Shown in pieces: positions 55,549-63,023 of a DNA stretch of 64,000 nt (its first letter is position 1; each line of letters starts with the position of its first letter). This stretch comes from Pseudomonas sp. Irchel s3h14. Its GTDB lineage: Bacteria > Pseudomonadota > Gammaproteobacteria > Pseudomonadales > Pseudomonadaceae. Location: positions 372,001-436,000 of the forward strand of contig NZ_FYDJ01000004.1 of NCBI RefSeq assembly GCF_900187425.1. The letters are read 5' to 3'. Made by a program: the position numbers and the translations under genes. Under the pieces are notes generated by a model. The model was not told the DNA's origin and searched no databases. It was given only the letters and a program-made list of their open reading frames with translations.

Positions 55549-55818
55549 TCAAGACTTGCCACGGAGCTTGCCGGACAGCCAGGCAAACAAGGTGCCGACT
55601 ATCGCGCCCCATACGGTCAAGACCAGCAGTGGCCCGACGAAAGTCGTCACACCGTAGTCTTGCGGCGCTTGGAGACGACCGAAGTCGAGTCCATGGAACA
55701 AGGCGTTGAGAAAAGCGATACCTTGCGCCGGCCATAGCGCATAGAGCAGCGCACAGACCGTGTAGGAAATGGCTATGGTCAGGGCCAGAGAAACTCCGGT
55801 TTTCCAGGGAGCGTTCAT
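55549..55818 (-). CDS. DUF5676-type small membrane protein
   Basis: An 89-residue protein with two membrane helices (about 8-30 and 62-84) and the short loop [14 protein letters not shown] typical of this family, commonly found beside copper pumps. Its start overlaps the methyltransferase stop by 4 bp. Function unknown. Confidence 0.65.
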   Translation of the reverse strand: MNAPWKTGVSLALTIAISYTVCALLYALWPAQGIAFLNALFHGLDFGRLQAPQDYGVTTFVGPLLVLTVWGAIVGTLFAWLSGKLRGKS

Positions 55819-56501
55819 GATTGTTTTCCTGAGCTGGGAGGCGCGTCAGTAGGGATGTCGGGACTGCGGGGGGTCGACCAGGGCAGGAATGCCGGAGTCT
55901 GTTCACAGTAAGTGCGGTAGGCATCGCCGAAGTGCGCAAGCATCTCCCGTTCTTCCCGCTTCGCCAGCTTGGCGTAGACGAACAGGAGGATTGGAAACAT
56001 CACCAGGGTGATCAATGTCGGCCACTGCAACAGAAAGCCAAACATGATCAGCACGAAGCCAACGTACTGCGGGTGACGGATCCGAGCATAGGGCCCGTCG
56101 AGCGCTAGTTGCCCACTACCTTGGGCCTTGTAGAGCACGCGCCACGCGGCCGCCAATAACCAAAAGCCGCCAGCGATCAGCAGGTTGCTGATAATGTGGA
56201 ATGGTCCCCAGTGCGGATTGACCTTCCAGCCCAGAGCTGTTTCGAGCAAATGCCCTGCGTCGTGCGAGAGGAAGTCGATGCCAGGGAAGTTACGAGTGAG
56301 CCAGGGCATCAACAGGTAGATGGTCAGCGGGAAACCGTACATTTCGGTAAACAGAGCCACCAGAAACGCCGAGAACATGCCAAAGGAGCGCCAATCGCGG
56401 CTCGTCTTAGGCCGTGTGAAGCTGAAGGCGAACAAGATAAACACTAATGAGTTGATGATGACCAGCGACCAGAGACCGTAGGCCGATTCAGTATGGTTCA
56501 T
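55815..56501 (-). CDS. Isoprenylcysteine-carboxylmethyltransferase-like membrane protein
   Basis: A 228-residue membrane protein with about five helices. The C-terminal [21 protein letters not shown] and [29 protein letters not shown] form the SAM-binding signature of the ICMT/phospholipid-methyltransferase fold. Such genes recur in copper and mercury clusters; the methyl acceptor is unknown. It overlaps its neighbours by 4 bp on both sides. Confidence 0.8.
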   Translation of the reverse strand: MNHTESAYGLWSLVIINSLVFILFAFSFTRPKTSRDWRSFGMFSAFLVALFTEMYGFPLTIYLLMPWLTRNFPGIDFLSHDAGHLLETALGWKVNPHWGPFHIISNLLIAGGFWLLAAAWRVLYKAQGSGQLALDGPYARIRHPQYVGFVLIMFGFLLQWPTLITLVMFPILLFVYAKLAKREEREMLAHFGDAYRTYCEQTPAFLPWSTPRSPDIPTDAPPSSGKQS

Positions 56502-56734
56502 GGTTGGTGCTCCTCACTTGCCGGGTGTGTTTGCTGTTCGTGCCTTTGCTGATGGTCGCCGTGGTCGTGGGGCATAAACAGGTGCACAAGTGGGCAGGTT
56601 GCTAATTGCAGGTAGGGTAAGGCGCTCTCCACGTGTGTTGTGTGCTCAGTTGGCTGTAAGGAACTGTAAATAGTGCCCATGGCCCAGAACATTCCGCGAC
56701 TCTGACTGTTGTCCGCTTGTGGTTCGTGATCCAT
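56498..56734 (-). CDS. Small His-rich protein
   Basis: A 78-residue protein whose C-terminal half is His/Gln-rich ([20 protein letters not shown]). It looks like a shortened relative of the DUF2933 protein at 52642. Metal binding is likely by composition only. A strong AGGAGG site precedes the ATG. It is the first gene of the tightly coupled operon. Confidence 0.6.
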   Translation of the reverse strand: MDHEPQADNSQSRGMFWAMGTIYSSLQPTEHTTHVESALPYLQLATCPLVHLFMPHDHGDHQQRHEQQTHPASEEHQP

Positions 56735-56899
56735 ATCAACCTCCTACTGCCAAGGAGTCATCAGCGCCGGCTCAGTCAGCGACCTCGCCATGCCGGATAC
56801 TCATGGGTTGAGCCTTTAACAACAAACATCAGAGGGCGCTGTCTGCGTTAACCCAGCCAACACCAGTGCTTTGTAATTTGCATCAGCTCTACTGCACAT

Positions 56900-57307
56900 T
56901 TACTTTTTCATTGGCATTTCCATCATGGACGACTGCTGTTCCATCATTTGCATCATCATGTCCATCATCCCTTTGCCTCCGCCCTCCTTAGCTCCAGACA
57001 TGCCCATACAACCCATTGCGCTCTGCTCCTTGCTCATCATGGCCATGCTGTCCTTCATCGTTTTCATGCCTTCTTGCATGGCCGCCTGGCGCTCGGCGGG
57101 AGTTTTAGCCGCCGCTGCTTTGTCATGCGCAGACTGCATTTTCTGAATTTGATCGGTCATGGCTTTAGTCATGGCCGCCGACGCTGGTGCTGTGCTCTCG
57201 GTTGAGTCGCCTGGAGCGTCGGCCGGGTGGTGTGCATCCTCGGCAGAGGCTATGAACGCACTGCTAGCCAGGATGGCAGCTAGAACGAATTTGAAAGGCG
57301 TTTGCAT
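56900..57307 (-). CDS. Periplasmic Met-rich protein
   Basis: A 135-residue exported protein: a signal peptide of about 22 residues (ending ASA), a helical, charged middle (ALA/Lys/Gln) and a C-terminal stretch unusually rich in methionine (MMDMMMQMMEQQSSMMEMPM). Met-rich periplasmic proteins bind Cu(I). CTGGAG precedes the ATG. It fits a periplasmic copper buffer for the operon. Confidence 0.7.
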   Translation of the reverse strand: MQTPFKFVLAAILASSAFIASAEDAHHPADAPGDSTESTAPASAAMTKAMTDQIQKMQSAHDKAAAAKTPAERQAAMQEGMKTMKDSMAMMSKEQSAMGCMGMSGAKEGGGKGMMDMMMQMMEQQSSMMEMPMKK

Positions 57308-57412
57308 GATGAACTCCAGGGAATGTGAGGGATAAGCAGAAATAGTTGAGTCGCGAAAAAGCCGCGCGCAATAAGACAGAGCGACCGGTGCCCGGACACT
57401 CTGAAGTAGGGG

Positions 57413-57808
57413 TTAATCGTTGGAACGAACGAAAATCAGGCGGACTGGGCCTTCCGGCGGTGCGGGGCGTTTCAGTGCAAGAGCGGCGAAGGAGGATTTC
57501 TCCTCGGGGTTAAGCAATATTATTACTGCCGCAGTTAGCAGCAAAAGGGCGGCCCAATGGATGGGGTCTAATGCAGGAGTCTGCAATGCAGGTTTTATCG
57601 CCGTGGCGGTGTCCTCACAGTTCTGAAGGCAACCACTGGCGTGGAGAGCATGACCATCCACCACATACTGCTCGGCATCGTGTGGCGCGGCTATATTGTG
57701 ATCCGGTTGCACCAAACACCCCTGGATTGCCATCACGGCCACAGCTAACACCCATACCACGAGGGTAAGGTGCAATAGGCTTCGGCGGTTACGGCGGAAC
57801 CAGTACAT
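57413..57808 (-). CDS. Hypothetical membrane protein of the copper cluster
   Basis: A 131-residue protein with an N-terminal membrane helix, a loop with ALHASGCLQNCED (two cysteines, one histidine), and a second helix (WAALLLLTAAVIILLNP). It resembles small proteins found at the head of copper-responsive clusters, but I cannot name it. The ATG at 57808 has GAGG upstream; the longer frame starts with TTG at 57817. A perfect FNR box lies 66 bp upstream. Confidence 0.6.
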   Translation of the reverse strand: MYWFRRNRRSLLHLTLVVWVLAVAVMAIQGCLVQPDHNIAAPHDAEQYVVDGHALHASGCLQNCEDTATAIKPALQTPALDPIHWAALLLLTAAVIILLNPEEKSSFAALALKRPAPPEGPVRLIFVRSND

Positions 57809-57873
57809 GAAGTACAACCTCGACTTATTACGTCGTGTTGATTTTCAGTCTAGCTAGCAAAGCAATGGAGAGA

Positions 57874-57887
57874 TTGATCAAAATCAA
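57874..57887. promoter_or_regulatory. Perfect Anr/FNR box before the copper-type genes
   Basis: TTGATCAAAATCAA matches the consensus exactly and lies 66 bp upstream of the first cargo gene of the IS66-ended unit. It suggests oxygen control of the copper genes. The other 250 bp up to the element end hold no gene that I can see. Confidence 0.65.
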
Positions 57888-58155
57888 ACTAATGGATGAC
57901 TCGATGATCGAGGTCAAGGCTCGCCTTGAGTCGTCCCTGGTTATGGGCTGGGTTCGGCATTGGCATCGATACCCTACAACTGCGCCAAGTGCAGGTCGTC
58001 TAGTGTGAAATGATGTGCTTTACCTTGACATAAGCTTAAGGCTGACGATGGTGTCAAGACCAGGAAATCTGGTCACTTGTGGAGGCTCCCCAGCTGCGCC
58101 AGCACGGGGATGAGAGCAATGCCCAGATGTATTGACCAGACGCTTACCCTTCTGC

Positions 58156-58423
58156 GCCGGCAATTAACTCAGACGTGCAGGACACAGTCCCGGATGTTGT
58201 GATCGTGCAACCGGTGAAGGCAGCGAAGAAAAAGGCAGTCTCAAAAGGCTTCACACCTAGGTTGAGAGTTACGCTCCGTGTGGGAAACGAATTTGAAGGC
58301 GAGATGCACGAGATGGTGCATGAGGCCGATACGCTGAGCTCCCTAGTTGCAGAACAAGAAGCTACTAGGACGGCCAGAAAAAAATTCAGGTTTGTGGAAG
58401 TAGTCTCGGTTAAGTCGATGTAA
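58156..58423 (+). pseudogene. 3' part of the module gene (copy B)
   Basis: Codons 22-110 of the small module gene, continuing from 46711. It differs from the intact copy by a few substitutions (KKKAVSKG for KKKIVSKG; EATRTARKK for EATKTARKK). It has no proper start; an internal start at 58175 would give only a truncated protein. Confidence 0.85.
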
Positions 58424-58638
58424 GTGGGTACACTCACTTTTCGCCCGCAGGGCATTAAGCCGCATTCACTTACCGTGGGTCACCCAACAGGTTCGTGTCG
58501 ATTGAAGCCTCAAATATTAGGGGCGTTAGTCGTATCCCGGACTGGATTTAACACCATCACTCCATCCAACTCTCAATATTTAACTGGTCGCCAACCCCAA
58601 GCCACATATCTGAGGGTGGCGACAGGCAAAAACCGACC
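58156..58638. mobile_element. 721-bp repeated module, copy B, right part
   Basis: The right 483 bp of the module, ending in the hairpin-bearing terminus GGCGACAGGCAAAAACCGAC. With 46473-46711 it totals 722 bp. It directly borders the attC-like cassette array. Confidence 0.75.
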
Positions 58639-58650
58639 CTTTGCAGACAT

Positions 58651-58727
58651 TCATAACGATTAAGCTAAAGGGCCGGCTTTAGCCGGTCCGGGTGAACGAA
58701 GCGAACGATTTGAACGCATTGTCAGGG
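58651..58727 (-). repeat. attC-like site, distal
   Basis: About 77 bp with the layout of an integron attC site read on the minus strand: an inverse core near 58721-58727 overlapping the AbiU2 gene's stop, paired arms, a central hairpin (GGCCGGCTTTAGCCGG, 58671-58686) and the core GTTATGA (58651-58657). The cores are less perfect than those of the other site. Confidence 0.55.
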
Positions 58728-59378
58728 GGCACTTTCTGTGGCGCTGGTACCCTGAAGCCGCTCTAGGCTACTTAGCTTGTGAACTAGCAGCCTAGCCCCA
58801 CTATCATCGACGAAGTCCTCATACAGGACAGTGTTGTCTCGGAAGTGATTGTCGAGGAGATTCAGGACGTCTCTTAGTACTGCGAGCATATTCTCGACTG
58901 CGGCTCTGCTGATGCCGCTAAGAGGATTGGAGTTTCGGTTGCTGAGGTAGTTGTGATCTTGATGTGCTATACGCTTGTTGCGATGCTCGCGGGCAAACTC
59001 TGCTGCCGCTACTGCCTTAGTGCAGAGATCCTGAGCCTCCGTCCTTAGCGCGGAATCAGTGATGAGTGGTGGAAGCGACTGCACGGTTAGGTTCTTGTTT
59101 TTTCCTGTGGCCGGTGGGTCCGTCATTCGTGAGACGCCAAGGAGTACGCTATCCCAAAGCTCGTCTTGCACGATTTTAAAGAATAAACCAGCCGTTCTAT
59201 TGAGCAGCTGAACCGTATCCGTTGTATCTCCGAAAAGCTGCCGATACTGCTGCCAAAGAACATGAAGCTCTACGAGCTCTCTATAGAGTTCGTAGAAATT
59301 AGCACCGAGTTCTTGTCCCATCGCGAAAATATAATCGGCACGTACTTCTTCCATGGATCGCGTGACCATTGAGTGCAT
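58722..59378 (-). CDS. AbiU2-like HEPN-domain protein (gene cassette)
   Basis: A 218-residue all-helical protein. HVLWQQYRQLFG, FFKIVQDELWDSVLLGVSRMTDPP and EFAREHRNKRIAHQD match the AbiU2-type HEPN domain. RNKRIAH is the RN-x4-H nuclease motif of HEPN RNases. Such domains serve in abortive infection or toxin systems. The ATG at 59378 touches the attC core, so no room for a promoter is left: it relies on upstream transcription, as cassette genes do. ATGs at codon 4 and 9 are also possible. Confidence 0.7.
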   Translation of the reverse strand: MHSMVTRSMEEVRADYIFAMGQELGANFYELYRELVELHVLWQQYRQLFGDTTDTVQLLNRTAGLFFKIVQDELWDSVLLGVSRMTDPPATGKNKNLTVQSLPPLITDSALRTEAQDLCTKAVAAAEFAREHRNKRIAHQDHNYLSNRNSNPLSGISRAAVENMLAVLRDVLNLLDNHFRDNTVLYEDFVDDSGARLLVHKLSSLERLQGTSATESAP

Positions 59379-59465
59379 CCTAACGATTAAGCCAACAGGC
59401 GAGCAAAAGCGTAGCTTTTGCGAGTCCAGTGAGCGAAGCGAGCGGTGTTGAGCGCCTTGTTAGGC
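59378..59465 (-). repeat. attC-like site, proximal
   Basis: An 88-bp site read on the minus strand: inverse core GCCTAAC (59459-59465), imperfect paired arms including TAAGCC near 59388, a central hairpin (GCAAAAGCGTAGCTTTTGC, 59403-59421) and the core GTTAGGA (59378-59384). It lies exactly between the two cassette genes. Confidence 0.7.
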
Positions 59466-59486
59466 GTATTCAACGGAATGTTCCAT

Positions 59487-60041
59487 TTAAAAATTTTTGG
59501 CCTCGGGCGCACGGAAGGCCTTACTGTAGTAGCCAGACTGATCGAAACAGCAAACCTGCTTCTTGCCGGATGCAAGCATATCGCAGGCATCACCAATTCG
59601 TTTTGCGCGCGTCTTAAGTTGCTTGGCTGAAGTAATCCAGTGTATCCAGTCTACTCGTGCGATGGTCGTCGTATTGTTCCAAACTTTACGAGCCTCAGGA
59701 GTGGCTGCCAGTGCCTCCTGAAAATCTGGTGGGATGTCAGGCTCGGGTTCCTTCTTCACAGGGGTTAGCTCTAGCGTAACGATATCCCCAACGGCCGCGC
59801 CTGCGGCTTCGCGTAATTCTCTACTTACCTGCAGCCAATGGCTCAGCTGACCATCCGGCTCAAGGGTTGCCTGGAAATGGTGCCCATTGATTGTGCCTTC
59901 AACTGTCGTCCTTCCTCGCCTCGGAAGCTGTTCACTCGCGTCTCTTGGCAGTACTACGAACGCCCACGATGTATCATTACCAGGCTTTGCCGGACGAAGA
60001 AGCTTTGCTTCGAATCGGGATTTCACATCGATTGTTGTCAT
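59487..60041 (-). CDS. YdeI/OmpD-associated, DUF1905 domain protein (gene cassette)
   Basis: A 184-residue protein. DUF1905 fills about residues 7-95 (RFEAKLLRPAKPGNDTSWAFVVLP, RTTVEGTINGHHFQATLEPDG). The bacteriocin-protection YdeI/OmdA-like tail follows (PPDFQEALAATPEARKVW, RVDWIHWITSAKQLKTRAKRI). Function unknown; relatives are linked to peptide-antibiotic tolerance. GGAGGAG precedes the ATG. The core site GTTAGGC lies 21 bp upstream and an attC 22 bp downstream, making it a clean cassette. Confidence 0.78.
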   Translation of the reverse strand: MTTIDVKSRFEAKLLRPAKPGNDTSWAFVVLPRDASEQLPRRGRTTVEGTINGHHFQATLEPDGQLSHWLQVSRELREAAGAAVGDIVTLELTPVKKEPEPDIPPDFQEALAATPEARKVWNNTTTIARVDWIHWITSAKQLKTRAKRIGDACDMLASGKKQVCCFDQSGYYSKAFRAPEAKNF

Positions 60042-60062
60042 TGCAACTCCTCCAACTTATAC

Positions 60063-60069
60063 GCCTAAC
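60063..60069 (-). repeat. Integron-type core site at the upstream edge of the cassette array
   Basis: GTTAGGC on the minus strand, identical to the core/inverse core of the proximal attC site. It marks the insertion edge of the first cassette. No integrase gene follows in the expected place. Confidence 0.6.
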
Positions 60070-60079
60070 TACTATTTGG

Positions 60080-60117
60080 CGACATCACTGTCGCGTTTAA
60101 ACGCGACAGTAATGTCG
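60080..60117. repeat. 38-bp near-perfect palindrome
   Basis: A perfect 24-bp palindrome at 60087-60110 (half-site ACTGTCGCGTTT) is extended by CGACAT and ATGTCG arms after one mismatch. Two more direct copies of ACGCGACAT lie at 60174-60182 and 60196-60204. The rest of the gap to 60345 holds no gene. It looks like a recombinase or repressor site cluster. Confidence 0.75.
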
Positions 60118-60345
60118 TATAACGTTCCTTTTCGTCCTGCAAGCCCTTGTCTAGCCTGGAGGAATTGCAGCAAACGCGACATAGTCCAAGAAGAAACGCG
60201 ACATGGATGACGCCGAGCTCAGCTGCGGTTCAGAAGCAATCAATAGCATGAGAACACTGACTATCGGCAAGGCATTGCAACATCCGCGGCACGGTATGTG
60301 GGATGGACATTTTTTTAGCTGCAAAATGGCCATCTAACAAATTTC

Positions 60346-61599
60346 TTATTCAAACTTCCCCGTAGGCGGCAACCGCTGCATAAGGGAATGACTTAGCGCA
60401 TCACGCAATCCCGTCGGGATGTCCGGTGGCCCCTGCCTTAAAATCGGGCTCACCATCTGCCCATCAAACTCATTGCGAATGGTGTCGATGATGTCATCCG
60501 GTACCTTCGTCATATCGTATTGAACGATGGGGGTCGTGCCAGGAAACAATGTATGTATTGCCATGAGTTGTGCCAGCTCGGCCAGCTTCTGTTCATGCGT
60601 CGCCACAAAGGCAATTTCGACATGACCGCCACTCACTGGCGGCTTCAATAGCATTTCCGGCGTTCTCAGCAGCAGCAAGTCCCACGCTGTAGCGGAAATG
60701 TTTCTGAGCGCCTTTTTACGTGAGGTGTTCTCCTTGATTCCGAGCAGAGAGCCTGCTTGCCCGCTGAAATAGTGCAACGCCAACTGGCTTTCCCGGGCAA
60801 GCGAAACATTCACCGTAGCGCTGATGAAGCGCTGATAAGCAATGTACTGGTCCGCAGCCGGCGCACCTCGCATTTCAAATTCGCGTAACAGAACCATCTT
60901 CAGCAATGCGATCTCGGTGACTTCAACTGTCTCCAGAGCCTCACGCTGGGTATGGTTTGCGATAAATGAATGCACGTGCTGCTCGGCAATCTCATCAAGG
61001 GAATCTACGCCTTCCTTCGCAAGATAATGCGCGACGGCGGCCGGGAGCAGGCGGACGTTGCCCGTCGCCAGAAAATAACCGGTGTCCATGGCTAGGAACC
61101 GATAAAGCAACCGTAAGCGCCGTGTGGCATGAAGCAAGAAATTCGCGCGCGTTGATTTTGCATACTGCTCGGTCAAAAAGAAGCCGGCGTTGATATCCCA
61201 GCCTTCACGTGAGACGAACTCAATAAAACCTCGCATGCCATCATCTATCTCCGCACCGGACATCAATGCGGCGATGCCGTCCAACAAATTGGAGTCGACC
61301 ACGGCCTTGGCGCAGGCTGGATAACTCAACTCGCCCTCTTCCCAATACTGTCGGTTTATCAGGTACGGTTGTTTACCGCCGAACTGATCGATCAACATGA
61401 CGGGCTTATTGACCCCAAAAGTCTTAGTGCCGCGCAGCCATGGCGACTCAATTGGGGAATCCTTCACCAGCCATTGGAATGCTGTCATGGTGCTGCCCCC
61501 CTTTTCCCAAGAAAAATTTTGAACAACTGCATTCCGAGCTTTGTGCAGCGCGAAGTGAGCAATGATCAACCCGATACTAATGGCCATTAAGATGCCCAT
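60346..61599 (-). CDS. Hypothetical protein, 417 residues
   Basis: I do not recognise a family. The N-terminus has one hydrophobic helix (residues 3-20), which could anchor it; the rest is soluble and helical, with alternating charged stretches (EWGELSYPAC-like, FIANHTQREALETVEVTEIALLKM). An inner ATG at 61488 (MTAFQWLVKDSP), behind a G-rich stretch, would omit the helix. Codon use is like chromosomal genes. It stands alone between the palindrome cluster and an IS110-type element. Confidence 0.6.
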   Translation of the reverse strand: MGILMAISIGLIIAHFALHKARNAVVQNFSWEKGGSTMTAFQWLVKDSPIESPWLRGTKTFGVNKPVMLIDQFGGKQPYLINRQYWEEGELSYPACAKAVVDSNLLDGIAALMSGAEIDDGMRGFIEFVSREGWDINAGFFLTEQYAKSTRANFLLHATRRLRLLYRFLAMDTGYFLATGNVRLLPAAVAHYLAKEGVDSLDEIAEQHVHSFIANHTQREALETVEVTEIALLKMVLLREFEMRGAPAADQYIAYQRFISATVNVSLARESQLALHYFSGQAGSLLGIKENTSRKKALRNISATAWDLLLLRTPEMLLKPPVSGGHVEIAFVATHEQKLAELAQLMAIHTLFPGTTPIVQYDMTKVPDDIIDTIRNEFDGQMVSPILRQGPPDIPTGLRDALSHSLMQRLPPTGKFE

Positions 61600-61707
61600 G
61601 TCCTACGACACGCGACTCTCTCCTCAGCCGCTTCACCGCCTGCCTGCCAAGTTGAGAGCAGGTCCACGACTCGTCTGATGGGCAAGTTTCAACCCAAAGC
61701 AATGGGA

Positions 61708-61783
61708 TGGACTCCTCCTCACTTCGGCATCTTGAGTGCCAGACTGAAAGGGCGAACCACAGTCAACGGTGAGAAGGAGTCCA
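61708..61783. repeat. Inverted repeat at the left end of the IS110-type element
   Basis: TGGACTCCTCCTCAC (61708-61722) and GTGAGAAGGAGTCCA (61769-61783) pair over 15 bp with one mismatch, just before the transposase start. The right arm contains the transposase ribosome site, so the hairpin could hide it and limit transposition. Confidence 0.7.
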
Positions 61784-61786
61784 CAC

Positions 61787-62818
61787 ATGAAGCTTATGCG
61801 AATTGGGGTCGACCTGGCCAAGAACGTGTTTCAGATCCACGGCGTGGATTGTCATGAGCTACCCGTCTGGCGGCAGCGCCTACCGCGTGATCGCTGGCTG
61901 CAAACGGTGTTGGAAAAGATCGAACCTGGCTGTGAGATCGGGATGGAGAGTTGCGGTGGGGCCCATCACTGGGCGCGGCAGCTACAAGCCAACGGATTTC
62001 GGGTAAAGCTGGTCGCGCCGCAGTTCGTCAAACCGTACGTCAAGAGCAACAAGAACGACGCGAACGATGCCGAGGCGATCTGCGAAGCGATGAGCCGTCC
62101 CAGCATGCGCTTCGTCGCCATCAAGACGATCGAACAACAGGATATCCAGGCGACGCATCGCATCCGGGCCGGCTTAATCGAACAGCGGACGGCCAAAGCC
62201 AATCAGATCCGTGGGCTGGTCGCCGAGTACGGTCTCGTTGCACCGAAGGAATTGCTGATGCTGCGTCGTGCAATACCATGCTGGCTAGGGGATGCGGATA
62301 ACGGTTTGACGGCACGCTTTCGTCGTCTGCTGGATGGTTTGTGGGACGATCTTCGTGCGCTGGATGGGCGTGTTTGCCAGCTCGACGGTGAGATCACTGC
62401 GATCGCGACAAACGAGCCGTCCGCCGTTCGCCTTCAACAGCTGCGCGGTGTCGGCCCAATGATCGCCACAGCGCTCGTCGTCGCTCTCGGTGATGCCCGT
62501 CAGTTTGCCAATGGCCGACAGTTTGCCGCCTCGCTGGGACTGACACCGAGGCAACACAGTTCTGGTGGTAAGGATCGACTACTCGGTATCAGCAAGCGCG
62601 GTGATACGTATCTGCGAACATTGATGGTGCATGGCGCACGCTCGGCGCTACGCACAGCCAAATCCAAAGAGGATCGGCTCAGCCAGTGGGCCGTTCGTTT
62701 AGCCGAGCGATCGCATCCCAATGTGGCCGCTATTGCGCTGGCCAACAAAACTGCACGCATGGCTTGGGCGATGCTGCGTCACGGCACTGATTACCAACCG
62801 AATCAGGCAGCGGCCTGA
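61787..62818 (+). CDS. IS110-family (IS1111-type) transposase
   Basis: A 343-residue DEDD transposase. The N-terminal RuvC-like domain (IGVDLAKNVFQIHGVD, GMESCGGAHHWARQL, DANDAEAICEAM) supplies the acidic residues. The C-terminal IS116/IS110/IS902 domain (LQQLRGVGPMIATALVVALGDA, FAASLGLTPRQHSSGGKDRLLGISKRGD) contains the catalytic serine. It appears intact. The start at 61787 follows GAAGGAG. IS1111-type elements often target attC sites or other structured DNA, and an attC array is nearby. Confidence 0.93.
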   Translation: MKLMRIGVDLAKNVFQIHGVDCHELPVWRQRLPRDRWLQTVLEKIEPGCEIGMESCGGAHHWARQLQANGFRVKLVAPQFVKPYVKSNKNDANDAEAICEAMSRPSMRFVAIKTIEQQDIQATHRIRAGLIEQRTAKANQIRGLVAEYGLVAPKELLMLRRAIPCWLGDADNGLTARFRRLLDGLWDDLRALDGRVCQLDGEITAIATNEPSAVRLQQLRGVGPMIATALVVALGDARQFANGRQFAASLGLTPRQHSSGGKDRLLGISKRGDTYLRTLMVHGARSALRTAKSKEDRLSQWAVRLAERSHPNVAAIALANKTARMAWAMLRHGTDYQPNQAAA

Positions 62819-63020
62819 TCTATTTACCCGACGTGTTCTACGAGAGAAACAACTCTTAACCACGATTGCGAAGCAACCTGAACGATGGCAAACCGGTCGA
62901 ACCGGCGTCGGCAAAACCCTCGAATGTCCAAGTGCGAAAAGCACGAAAAAGCGATCGGGAGCCGGCGCGCGAATAGCCCATCATGGCCCTGCATCGACCG
63001 GTTGAATCCACAGCCAAAAG
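62819..63020 (+). ncRNA. Right non-coding end of the IS110-type element, possible bridge RNA region
   Basis: About 200 bp follow the transposase without a gene. In IS110-family elements a structured bridge RNA is made from a non-coding end, in IS1111 types from the right end. The stretch includes GCACGAAAAAGC-type hairpin-forming sequence and ends near GCATCGACCGGTTGAATCC, a repeat also seen at 34772. RNA coding here is inference from family knowledge only. Confidence 0.35.
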
Positions 63021-63023
63021 CAG

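Larger units (their letters stand above)
46712..58147. mobile_element. 11.4-kb IS66-ended composite unit with copper cargo
   Basis: The left end begins GTATCCGTCCGG and the right end is CCAGACGCTTAC, an imperfect inverted repeat of IS66 type. It is flanked by the 8-bp direct repeat CCTTCTGC at 46704-46711 and 58148-58155, the duplication size known for IS66. Removing the unit and one repeat restores a complete module gene. Inside are IS66 tnpA, tnpB and tnpC, with a RIT element in tnpC, an internal copy of the right end at 52536-52546, and then copper-type genes. IS66 proper plus adjacent DNA appears to have moved using an outer end. Confidence 0.85.

Noticed and set aside
60174..60204. Short direct repeats as a CRISPR array
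   Set aside because: Only two 9-bp copies with a 13-bp gap; no array geometry and no cas genes in the window.
62721..63005. 94-codon frame at the right end of the IS110-type element
   Set aside because: It overlaps the transposase 3' end in another frame and lies in the region expected to be non-coding or RNA-coding.
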